From NCBI GenBank assembly GCA_016177865.1, contig JACOUJ010000338.1, positions 1 to 6,937 on the forward strand: a stretch of 6,937 nucleotides of DNA. Direction: 5' to 3'. The number at the start of each line of letters is the position of its first letter. The stretch's first letter is position 1. The position numbers and the translations under genes were made by a program. Source of the stretch: Candidatus Rokuibacteriota bacterium. Lineage in GTDB: Bacteria > Methylomirabilota > Methylomirabilia > Rokubacteriales > JACOUJ01. Of the stretch, positions 1 through 6,052 are shown one piece after another. The notes beneath the pieces were generated by a model. That model ran no database searches and was not told the origin of the DNA. It was given only the letters and a program-made list of their open reading frames with translations.

Positions 1-590
1 GGGTCCTCAACCCGCTTAAGCGTCAGCTGGGTCTTCCCCACGATAATGGCCAGGATGTTGTTGAAATCGTGGGCCACCCCCCCTGCGATCTCGGCCAGCG
101 CCCTGGCCTTCTCCGACTGGATGAGCTGCTCCTGCGCGGCCTTGAGCTCCTCGTAGGCCTGGTGGGTTTCACTGTAGAGCTTGGCATTCTCAATGGCCAG
201 TGCGGTCTGGGTGGCAAGAAGGGTCACGACCTCCACTTCTTCGGGGGAAAAAACTCGGGGCAACGCATCGGCCAGGACCAGGCATCCGAAGGTCTCGTCT
301 CCCGCCTTGAGGGGAAGAACAATCAGCCCGCGGACGGGACAGGAGGGGCCAAAGGGGAGCGACAGAGACGCCAAGGCGAGGAGATCGGCCGCCACAAAGG
401 GGTGACCCCCTTGCACCACCGTCCCCACCAATCCCTCTCCTCGCTGACCGCGCCACTCGGCTTGCAACGTGGGGGACAGCCCCACGCTGGATTGAATAGT
501 CAATCTGCCCGTGGAATCCGTCAAGACGATGGCCGCGGTCTTCACCCGAAGGAGTCGGGCTGCGACTTCAGCCGTCGTGGCAAAGCTCAC
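1..590 (-). CDS. GAF-domain sensor histidine kinase, partial (C-terminus beyond left edge)
   Basis: Translating the minus strand leftwards from about 590 gives an open frame that runs off the window. Numbered from the GTG at 590-588, residues about 4-130 resemble a GAF sensory domain (for example RVKTAAIVLTDSTGRL and GLIVLPLK). An alpha-helical, coiled-coil-like linker follows (ENAKLYSETHQAYEELKAAQ). A HisKA H-box GGVAHDFNNILAIIVGK comes next, with His174 as the expected autophosphorylation site. The ATPase domain lies outside the window. No membrane segment is visible, so it is probably a cytoplasmic sensor; the GAF ligand is unknown. The HDFNN form of the H-box is common in NtrB-like and hybrid kinases. 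The start is uncertain: GTG at 590 leaves a 26-base gap after the phosphatase gene, while TTG at 620, ten codons longer and preceded by GGGGA, would overlap that gene's TGA as TTGA. There is no in-frame ATG nearby. Domain assignment is confident; the start is not. Confidence 0.85.
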   Translation of the reverse strand, partial: MSFATTAEVAARLLRVKTAAIVLTDSTGRLTIQSSVGLSPTLQAEWRGQRGEGLVGTVVQGGHPFVAADLLALASLSLPFGPSCPVRGLIVLPLKAGDETFGCLVLADALPRVFSPEEVEVVTLLATQTALAIENAKLYSETHQAYEELKAAQEQLIQSEKARALAEIAGGVAHDFNNILAIIVGKTQLTLKRVED

Positions 591-616
591 TCTTCTAGCG
601 GCAAAGGAGTCTAGAA

Positions 617-1804
617 TCAATGCGCGTCCCCGATCGGCTGCGTCGCTTTCAAGATCAGGAGGGCGAGGTCGTCCTGGAGGGCGCCCTTCTGGCTCTCCCG
701 GATCTGGGTCGCAATGGCCTCAGCCATGGCCTGGGTCGACTTCTCCCGGTGGGCCGCGACCAGGGCGACGAGCCCCTCTACCCCAAGCATCTGCCCGCTC
801 TCGTATCCCACGCTCTCCACGACCCCATCGGTGAAGAGAATGACGAGGTCCCCGGGCTGGAGCTTCAGCTCGCCGGGGGTAAAAGGAATATCCTCAGCCA
901 CCCCGAGCACCGCGCCGTCCGTCTCCAGGGAGACGGGGTCTTGACCGTCGCGGAGGAGGATCGGCGCCCAGTGCCCCGCGTTGGCGAACGCGAGGCGCTC
1001 CCCTTTCCCGTCGAGGATGGCGTAAAGCATGGTGACAAACATCCCCGGCGGAATATCCCGGGTCAGGTGCTTATTGGCCTGGGCCAGAACCTCGGCGGGC
1101 TCTTTGAGATCCGTCGCGATGACCCGGAGGAGCGTCCGGACCATGACCATCAGGAGGGCCGCGGGGATCCCTTTCCCTGAGACATCTCCAAGGGCAATGC
1201 CCATCTGGCCATTCGGCCCGGGGAGGAAATCGTAGAAGTCTCCTCCCACGCTCTTCGAAGAAAAAAGGACCGCGCCGATCTCGAGTCCAGGCAGCTTCGG
1301 GGTTTCCCTGGGGAGGAGCTGGCGCTGGATATCCTGGGCCACCTCGAGCTCTTTTCCGAGCTGCTCCACCCCTTTGTCCGTGAACCAGTCCCCGAGGACG
1401 CCCATCAGCGGGTTCAGGTAGCGGATTTTCTCTGAGCGCTGGAGCAGCGTACGGACCCGCGCCACGATCTCCTGGTGGTTAAACGGCTTGGGAACGTAGT
1501 CGTCCGCTCCGGCCGAGAAGCCAGTCACCTTGTCGGTGACTTGTGCCTTAGCCGTGAGCATGATCACGGGGATGTTCGCGGTCCCAGAGTTGCCCTTGAG
1601 ACGTCGACAGACCTGAATCCCATCGAGCTTGGGCATCATCACGTCGAGCAGCACGAGATCCGGGCGGTCCTGACCAATCTTGGCAAGGGCCTCCTCCCCA
1701 TCGGAAGCGCGGATCACCTGATAGCCCGCGCGCGAGAGGATCAGCTCCAGGAGCCGGCCGATATCCTTCTCGTCGTCCGCTACAAGGATCTTTTCATTTG
1801 CCAC
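617..1804 (-). CDS. Response regulator with SpoIIE/RsbU-type PP2C phosphatase output
   Basis: This 395-residue protein has two domains. Residues 4-122 are a receiver with acidic pocket D10/D11, phospho-acceptor D54 (LVLLDVMMP), T84 and K106 (PKPF). A helical linker at about 123-165 (KELEVAQDIQRQLLP, the usual lead-in for this family) precedes a SpoIIE-type PP2C domain at about 170-388. All its metal motifs are visible: VGGDFYDF (D189, D192), GDVSGKG (D207), FTDG (D326) and QDDLALL (D378/D379). By family knowledge such proteins are Mn/Mg-dependent Ser/Thr phosphatases, often acting on anti-anti-sigma (STAS) proteins, with activity set by receiver phosphorylation. No STAS or anti-sigma gene is in the window, so the substrate is unknown. 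The start is GTG with a strong AGGAGG nine bases upstream. It lies 14 bases after the hybrid kinase gene, whose kinase or C-terminal receivers could feed it phosphate. It looks intact and is probably cytoplasmic. Confidence 0.95.
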   Translation of the reverse strand: MANEKILVADDEKDIGRLLELILSRAGYQVIRASDGEEALAKIGQDRPDLVLLDVMMPKLDGIQVCRRLKGNSGTANIPVIMLTAKAQVTDKVTGFSAGADDYVPKPFNHQEIVARVRTLLQRSEKIRYLNPLMGVLGDWFTDKGVEQLGKELEVAQDIQRQLLPRETPKLPGLEIGAVLFSSKSVGGDFYDFLPGPNGQMGIALGDVSGKGIPAALLMVMVRTLLRVIATDLKEPAEVLAQANKHLTRDIPPGMFVTMLYAILDGKGERLAFANAGHWAPILLRDGQDPVSLETDGAVLGVAEDIPFTPGELKLQPGDLVILFTDGVVESVGYESGQMLGVEGLVALVAAHREKSTQAMAEAIATQIRESQKGALQDDLALLILKATQPIGDAH

Positions 1805-1812
1805 AATGTGAC

Positions 1813-1819
1813 TCCTCCT
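1813..1819 (-). promoter_or_regulatory. Strong Shine-Dalgarno site for the phosphatase gene
   Basis: On the minus strand the stop codon of the hybrid kinase merges into TGAGGAGGAG. AGGAGG (1819-1814) lies nine bases before the GTG at 1804-1802. This near-ideal site justifies the GTG start. Its overlap with the upstream stop codon suggests translational coupling within one operon. Confidence 0.75.
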
Positions 1820-4143
1820 CAGGAAGACAAATGCGTGGGCTGCTCGGATGGCACGAGGGGCTGGCCGTCGACCGATTTGATCAATTTGGTGATCTCCTGG
1901 AGCAGCACGTCCGCAGAGAACGGCTTGGTCAAATACTCCGTCGCCCCCAAGGCCAAGGCCTTCGCCCGGTCCCCCGCGTCGCTCGCGGTGAGCACCAGGA
2001 TGGGGAGGTTGGCCAGCCGGCGCGTCCCACGGATCCTCCGAATGACCTCGTAGCCGCTCATCCCGGGCATCTGGATGTCCAGGATCACGAGGTCGGGGGC
2101 CTCCGTGTAAATCTTGGAGAGGCCCTGCTGCCCGTCCTGCGCTTGGGCCACGTCGTAGCCGGCACGCCCAAGGATTCGCCCCAGGATGGTGAGGATCTCG
2201 AGGTCGTCATCCACGGCGAGGACACGGGGGGTCTCGTGCCGCTCCTCTTGGGGAAGAATCCGTTCGATGGCCCGCAACAGGCGATCAGGATCAATGGGCT
2301 TGGTGATATAGTCCGTGGCCCCGAGACGAAAGCCCTTCGCCTCATCGTGGACCACCGAGAGGAAGATCACCGGAATCGTACGCGTCTCCTCCCTTTCCTT
2401 CAGGACCGCCATGACGTCAAAGCCGTCCATGTCAGGCATCATCACATCCAACGTGATGAGGTCGGGACGGAGGGCGCGCACCTTTTCGATGGCCTCCAGA
2501 CCGCTCTGGGCCTCCACCACCTCGTGGCCGAGCCGTTCCAGGTGTTGTCGGAGGATGTAGCGGATGTCCGCCTCGTCATCCACCACGAGGATCCGCTTCT
2601 TCTTGAATCCCGACCCGGCAGCCGATCTTCCTGGCACGAGTTTGGCCTCGTGCCGCGCGGGGGCCGTCGCGGCTGGAAGGTGGAAGGCAAAACAGCTTCC
2701 CACTCCCACCTCGCTGTCCACCCAGATCTTCCCCGCGTGCTCCTCGATGATCCCCTTGGAGATGGCGAGCCCCAACCCGGTCCCCCCCGCCTCCCGGACC
2801 GCGCTTGAATCGAGCTGCTGGAACTTCTTGAAGAGGCGAGACAACTCTTCCGGGGCGATGCCCTTCCCCCAGTCGCGGACCCGGATCACCACCTCCCCTT
2901 CCACTTCGTCGGCCTCCACGCGAACCCGCTGTCCCTCGGGGGAGAACTTGATCGCATTGGAGAGAAGATTCGTGAGGACCTGGACCATCCGGTCGAGATC
3001 CACGGCCACGGCCGGGAGATGTTCGGCCAGGGCGGTCTCAACCGTAATTCCGCGCTGAGCTGCCAGGGCCCTGACCCCTTCCACAGCCGTCAGGACGAAC
3101 TCTTCCGCGGAGTGGGTGTCAAGTCTGAGTTGGATCCGCCCCGCCTCGATCTTGGAGATGTCAAGGATGTCATTGATGAGGCGGATGAGGCGATCGGTGT
3201 TATTGAAACAGATCCCCAGAAGCTCGGCCTGCAGGGGATTCTGGGCGACGGCCGGGTCGTCCATCACGAGCTGGAGGGCTCCCTTGATAGAGGTCAATGG
3301 CGTCCTGAGTTCGTGCGAGACCGTGGAGATGAACTCCGTCTTCATCCGGTCAATTTCTCGCTCTCGGGTGACGTCGCGGAAAGTGAGGGTCAACCCGAGA
3401 CGCTGCCCGGTCTCGTCGAGTGTCGGGCGGGCCGCCCAGTGAAGGATGAGGGGTGTTGGGGCGCCGAACTCGATGAGGCCGTCCTCGTCGGATCCGGAGG
3501 TCAGGAGCTCCTCTACCTGTCGACCGAACGTCTCCGCTTCTTGAAGCTCGGGGCTGGCCTTGGCCACAATCTCCAGAAAGTTCCGGCCGACCATGAGGCC
3601 CGGGCGATCGAAGAACTGCTCCACTCGACCGTTGGCCTCTGCCACGGTTCCATCCTGGTTCAGGAGGACGATCCCGTCCGAGGTGGAGGCGAAGATCAGC
3701 GCCATCTGGCGACCCTGACGCTGCGTCGCCTCGAGGAGGCGTCGGTTCTCCGTCGCCAGCTCATGCTGCTTCAAGACCTTGGAGATCATGGTCGGGAGGG
3801 TCGTGAGGTAGCCCGCCGCTTTGATCACATAGTCGGCCGCCCCCTCTTCCATGGCCTCGACCGCCACCCGCTCTACTCCTTGGCTCGTCACCATGACGAC
3901 GGGCACCGGATACCCGCGTTGGCGGATCTCTTTTAGAACTGTGAGCCCGTCTGTTCCGGGGAGGCTGTAATCCAAGAGCACCACTGAGTAGTTGTGTTCG
4001 CTCAACATCTTCAGACAGTCGATGCCCCGAGACACCGCCGTCACGGTGCCGACGGTCGGGTGACGCTTGAGGACCCGGTGCATCAACTCGGCGTGGTCGG
4101 GGTTGTCTTCCACCAGCAGGACATGAATCGGCTCTCGGGTCAT
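1819..4143 (-). CDS. Hybrid sensor histidine kinase, REC-PAS-HisKA-HATPase-REC-REC
   Basis: This 774-residue cytoplasmic protein has no membrane segment. Domains in order: receiver 1 at about 5-126 (E12/D13, acceptor D58 in VVLLDYSLPG, T86, K108); PAS at about 142-260 (SDGIVLLNQDG to TFRDVTRERE); HisKA with H-box SHELRTPL, phospho-acceptor H277; HATPase with N-box TNLLSNAIKF (N392, N396), G1 DWGKG (D424) and G2 GGTGLGLAIS (453-462), ending near 490; a linker; receiver 2 at about 516-631 (D522/D523, acceptor D566, S596 in the switch Thr position, K615); and receiver 3 at about 639-757 (D645/D646, acceptor D689, T719, K740). All catalytic residues are present, so an active kinase is expected. 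The N-terminal receiver implies control by another kinase, and the two C-terminal receivers may hold, dump or pass on phosphate. ATG is preceded by GAGGTGA at a good distance, and a sigma-54-type promoter lies about 46-61 bases upstream. It is the first gene of the minus-strand operon. The PAS ligand is unknown. Confidence 0.96.
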   Translation of the reverse strand: MTREPIHVLLVEDNPDHAELMHRVLKRHPTVGTVTAVSRGIDCLKMLSEHNYSVVLLDYSLPGTDGLTVLKEIRQRGYPVPVVMVTSQGVERVAVEAMEEGAADYVIKAAGYLTTLPTMISKVLKQHELATENRRLLEATQRQGRQMALIFASTSDGIVLLNQDGTVAEANGRVEQFFDRPGLMVGRNFLEIVAKASPELQEAETFGRQVEELLTSGSDEDGLIEFGAPTPLILHWAARPTLDETGQRLGLTLTFRDVTREREIDRMKTEFISTVSHELRTPLTSIKGALQLVMDDPAVAQNPLQAELLGICFNNTDRLIRLINDILDISKIEAGRIQLRLDTHSAEEFVLTAVEGVRALAAQRGITVETALAEHLPAVAVDLDRMVQVLTNLLSNAIKFSPEGQRVRVEADEVEGEVVIRVRDWGKGIAPEELSRLFKKFQQLDSSAVREAGGTGLGLAISKGIIEEHAGKIWVDSEVGVGSCFAFHLPAATAPARHEAKLVPGRSAAGSGFKKKRILVVDDEADIRYILRQHLERLGHEVVEAQSGLEAIEKVRALRPDLITLDVMMPDMDGFDVMAVLKEREETRTIPVIFLSVVHDEAKGFRLGATDYITKPIDPDRLLRAIERILPQEERHETPRVLAVDDDLEILTILGRILGRAGYDVAQAQDGQQGLSKIYTEAPDLVILDIQMPGMSGYEVIRRIRGTRRLANLPILVLTASDAGDRAKALALGATEYLTKPFSADVLLQEITKLIKSVDGQPLVPSEQPTHLSS

Positions 4144-4147
4144 CCCG

Positions 4148-4154
4148 TCACCTC
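4148..4154 (-). promoter_or_regulatory. Shine-Dalgarno site of the hybrid kinase gene
   Basis: GAGGTGA on the minus strand ends four bases before the ATG at 4143-4141. It supports that ATG as the start and gives an N-terminus that begins directly at the first strand of receiver 1. Confidence 0.65.
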
Positions 4155-4188
4155 ATGCGGCATAGGCCACCATTGATACTCATCGGTG

Positions 4189-4205
4189 AGCAATGGGCAT
4201 GCCAA
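4189..4205 (-). promoter_or_regulatory. Sigma-54 (RpoN) -24/-12 promoter
   Basis: The minus strand reads TTGGCATGCCCATTGCT from 4205 to 4189. Compared with the RpoN consensus YTGGCACN5TTGCW, only the last base of the -24 block differs (T for C). The GG and GC pairs are exactly ten bases apart, as required. The expected start of transcription is near 4178, which gives a leader of about 35 bases containing the GAGGTGA ribosome site of the hybrid kinase. By rough estimate, a match this complete would rarely arise by chance in a window this size. It implies that the operon is switched on by an NtrC-type activator, which is not encoded in the window. Confidence 0.65.
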
Positions 4206-4236
4206 GGTCCTGCCGAAGCCAAAGCGAATAATTGCT

Positions 4237-4253
4237 AAGGTTGACAGAAGGTT
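4237..4253. repeat. 11-bp-period direct repeat, possible activator site
   Basis: AAGGTT occurs at 4237-4242 and again at 4248-4253, separated by GACAG. The period of 11 bases is one helical turn. This places the two copies on the same face of the DNA, about 60-75 bases upstream of the predicted RpoN start of transcription. The spacing is typical of tandem half-sites for a winged-helix regulator, but six-base repeats are short and this could be chance. Confidence 0.3.
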
Positions 4254-4403
4254 AGAGCGCGTGGGATGGAGAGGCGCACGGGGAGAATGGGCGCTTTTCC
4301 CGGCCGAAGCCAGGAAAATTGCCCGCCTGCGGCGGCTCGGTGCCCGTAAAGGTACGGCGACGACCGAGAGAAGATCATTGCCGTAGGCGTTCCACTGCGG
4401 GGT

Positions 4404-4420
4404 ACCCACCGAGGGTGGGT
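4404..4420 (-). terminator. Hairpin after the channel gene, possible terminator without U-tract
   Basis: ACCCACC-GAG-GGTGGGT is a perfect 7-bp inverted repeat with a 3-base loop. It lies 23 bases beyond the stop codon of the MscS-type gene. There is no run of T after it on either strand, so it is not a classical intrinsic terminator. It may act as a 3'-end stabiliser or a Rho-assisted stop, and it supports treating the channel gene and the kinase operon as separate transcripts. Confidence 0.35.
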
Positions 4421-4443
4421 CGTGCGACGCTTATCGCCGCGCG

Positions 4444-5985
4444 CTAGAGATCGAAGAACTGACGGATCCGCCCCAGGAGCTGATTGGCCCAGGCCTGTGC
4501 CTGCAGCGATCCCGGCGCCGGACCTTTGGCCCGTTCGGCCTCCAGTTCGAGTTGTCGGCGGCTCAAGGTCTCGCTCAGCCTCTCAGCGACCTGAGGGTTG
4601 GCCACCAAGATTTCACGGAACGCCGCCCTGTCCACGACGAGAAGCTCTGAGTCCTCGAGGACCCGAACGGTGGCGCTTCGCCGCGCGCCGGTCAGGAGGG
4701 ACATCTCCCCGAAACAGGTGCCGGGACCGAGGGTTGCCACGCTCCGTCCCACGCCGGTTGAGGCCCCAACCGCGACATCCGCCTTTCCCTTCGCGATAAT
4801 GAAAAAGCTGTCTCCTTCCTCTCCCTCGCGGATGACCACCTTCCCGGTTTCGTATGGCCGCGTGCGGACGGCAGCGGCCAGCTGTTCCTGTGCCTCCGGT
4901 GTGAGGGTGGCCAGCAGGTCCACGCTGCGGAGGAGCGCCGTGATGCGTGTGAGTTCTTCCCGCCTGGCGCGGGCATCATCTTCCGGGGTGATGGTGCGTT
5001 GAGTCTGGTAGGTCGTCCGGATGGGGAACGGGATCTCGATCCCCTCGCGGCGAAAGGCGTACCAGATGCCGGTGTGAACCTGGTCGGCAATGAGGTCATG
5101 TTGCTCGTAGTCTTCAATCCACCACTGGACCAGATAGATGACGGCATGGTCTCCGAACTCTTTCACTTCCACCTCAGGGAGGTGGAGTCGCGAGACCCCG
5201 GGGATGTCGTTGAAGACCTCGAGAATCACCCGCTTGACTCTGTTGGGGGGGGTCGAGTAACTGACGCCCACGGCAATCTCCTGGCCATGCAGGAGGGACG
5301 GCTGGCAATAGTTGATGATGTGCTGCTTCGCGATTTCCCCGTTCGGGATGATGAGGTAGTCATCCTCCTCGAAGATCCTGAACCGGATTGCTCGCCAGCT
5401 CATTTCTTGGACCTGTCCCACCTTGTCCCCAACCTTCACCCAGTCCCCCACCGCGAACGGCTGTTCCACCGTGAGAACGATCCCCGCGATCAAATTCGCC
5501 AGGGTCTCCTGGAGGGCGAAGCCCGCGACCACTGACAGGACGGCCGAAGTCGCCAAGATGGGGGTCAGATCGAATCCAAGAACCACCTTGAACAGGATCA
5601 AAAGGGCCCCCAGGTACGTCGCTACACAGACGAGGTCTCGGAGGATGGTGGGAGGGAGGAACTGTCGCGTCCGGGCGATGATGAAATCCACTAAGAGGAC
5701 GTCGAGGAGCTTGATTGTGAGATAGACGATCGAGAAGATGATCAGCACCCGGAAGTACGGAAGGAGCTCGGGCACGACAAGCTCGGGGGTGAAGCGGCGG
5801 AAGACGACGAGCGCGATCACGACGACGGCCAGGTAGAGAGGGTTGCCGAGACGACGCCATGGGGGTCGCCGCGTCGCAAGCCGGACCACGGTCACCCCAA
5901 TCAGAAGGATGACGACGGCCGCGAGACTCCCGGCGAGGAGCTGCCGGATCAGGGCCGGGTTCTGAACAAGATCAGGCCAGGTCAT
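4444..5985 (-). CDS. MscS-family channel with C-terminal cyclic-nucleotide-binding domain
   Basis: This 513-residue protein has hydrophobic segments at about 16-36, 49-62, 76-100, 117-137 and 142-174. The last corresponds to the pore-lining helix of MscS, running into the conserved FAVGDWVKVG turn. The cytoplasmic beta domain carries the family signature YLIIPNGEIAKQHIINY (210-226) and continues to about 325. A linker rich in charged residues leads to a cNMP-binding domain at about 354-470. Its phosphate-binding cassette FGEMSLLTGARRSATV (425-440) keeps both key residues, E427 and R436, spaced as in protein kinase A. This matches the MscS-like bCNG channel type, in which a cyclic nucleotide is proposed to gate or tune an inner-membrane channel. 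Which nucleotide binds cannot be read from the sequence. ATG is preceded by AAAGG four bases upstream. It is divergent from a predicted cyclic-nucleotide phosphodiesterase. No frameshift or missing motif is seen. Confidence 0.95.
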   Translation of the reverse strand: MTWPDLVQNPALIRQLLAGSLAAVVILLIGVTVVRLATRRPPWRRLGNPLYLAVVVIALVVFRRFTPELVVPELLPYFRVLIIFSIVYLTIKLLDVLLVDFIIARTRQFLPPTILRDLVCVATYLGALLILFKVVLGFDLTPILATSAVLSVVAGFALQETLANLIAGIVLTVEQPFAVGDWVKVGDKVGQVQEMSWRAIRFRIFEEDDYLIIPNGEIAKQHIINYCQPSLLHGQEIAVGVSYSTPPNRVKRVILEVFNDIPGVSRLHLPEVEVKEFGDHAVIYLVQWWIEDYEQHDLIADQVHTGIWYAFRREGIEIPFPIRTTYQTQRTITPEDDARARREELTRITALLRSVDLLATLTPEAQEQLAAAVRTRPYETGKVVIREGEEGDSFFIIAKGKADVAVGASTGVGRSVATLGPGTCFGEMSLLTGARRSATVRVLEDSELLVVDRAAFREILVANPQVAERLSETLSRRQLELEAERAKGPAPGSLQAQAWANQLLGRIRQFFDL

Positions 5986-5995
5986 GATACCTTTC

Positions 5996-6025
5996 TTGAC
6001 GTTCCGCGCCCCACTATATTACAGT
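5996..6025 (+). promoter_or_regulatory. Candidate sigma-70-type promoter for the phosphodiesterase
   Basis: TTGACG at 5996-6001 is a good -35 element. Possible -10 elements are TATTAC at 6017-6022 (15-base spacer) or TACAGT at 6020-6025 (18-base spacer); neither is ideal. A start near 6030 would leave a leader of about 20 bases before the ATG at 6053 and would exclude the upstream ATG at 5984. This is moderate-quality evidence only. Confidence 0.35.
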
Positions 6026-6042
6026 TGGCCAAATTTCCACAA
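6013..6042 (-). promoter_or_regulatory. Candidate sigma-70-type promoter for the channel gene
   Basis: On the minus strand TTGTGG (6042-6037) is followed after 18 bases by TATAGT (6018-6013), a five-of-six match to the -10 consensus. Transcription would start near 6006, about 20 bases before the channel's ATG. The site overlaps the candidate promoter of the divergent phosphodiesterase, so the two may compete for polymerase. Confidence 0.35.
6025..6032. repeat. 8-bp palindrome TTGGCCAA in the divergent promoter region
   Basis: TTGGCCAA is a perfect palindrome. It lies in the spacer of the channel promoter and at the predicted transcription start of the phosphodiesterase, a place where a dimeric repressor could control both genes. 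A further TTGG follows at 6044-6047. It does not resemble a CRP site. Confidence 0.3.
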
Positions 6043-6052
6043 TGTTGGACAG

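Larger units (their letters stand above)
4144..4443. other. 300-base intergenic region between channel and kinase operon
   Basis: No convincing gene is seen here. Base composition is less GC-rich in the middle (about 4165-4255), as expected for a promoter region. It contains the sigma-54 promoter, the direct repeat and the hairpin that are listed separately. Short open frames on both strands (for example 4140-4409 minus and 4186-4386 plus) are rich in Arg, Pro and Ala, lack good ribosome sites and match no family I recognise. Confidence 0.6.

Noticed and set aside
69..614. Plus-strand open frame of 181 codons
   Set aside because: It is antisense to the GAF kinase. Its translation is low-complexity and has no recognisable domain.
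1798..2808. Long plus-strand open frame (336 codons) opposite the hybrid kinase
   Set aside because: It is antisense to well-defined receiver and HATPase coding sequence. It matches no family, is rich in His, Arg, Asp and Gly, and is typical of shadow frames in high-GC DNA.
3019..3936. Plus-strand open frame of 305 codons
   Set aside because: It lies opposite the PAS/HisKA part of the hybrid kinase, where codons and motifs clearly support the minus strand.
4241..4246. TTGACA on the plus strand, a perfect -35 hexamer
   Set aside because: No acceptable -10 element lies 15-19 bases downstream and no plus-strand gene follows.
4186..4386. 66-codon basic plus-strand frame starting with GTG
   Set aside because: No Shine-Dalgarno sequence and no recognised homology, and it overlaps the promoter on the other strand. 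A small basic protein cannot be excluded but is not supported.
4140..4409. 89-codon minus-strand frame that overlaps the hybrid kinase start as ATGA
   Set aside because: It spans the sigma-54 promoter and the lower-GC regulatory region, has no ribosome site and no family resemblance. The overlap looks accidental.
6022..6043. Possible CRP/cAMP-receptor site near the palindrome, which would fit the cyclic-nucleotide theme
   Set aside because: Only a TGTGG half-site is present and the second half does not match TCACA, so the resemblance is too weak.
5984..6052. Upstream in-frame ATG adding 23 residues to the phosphodiesterase
   Set aside because: The added residues do not resemble the family's N-terminus, and the codons overlap the channel gene's start and the candidate promoters.
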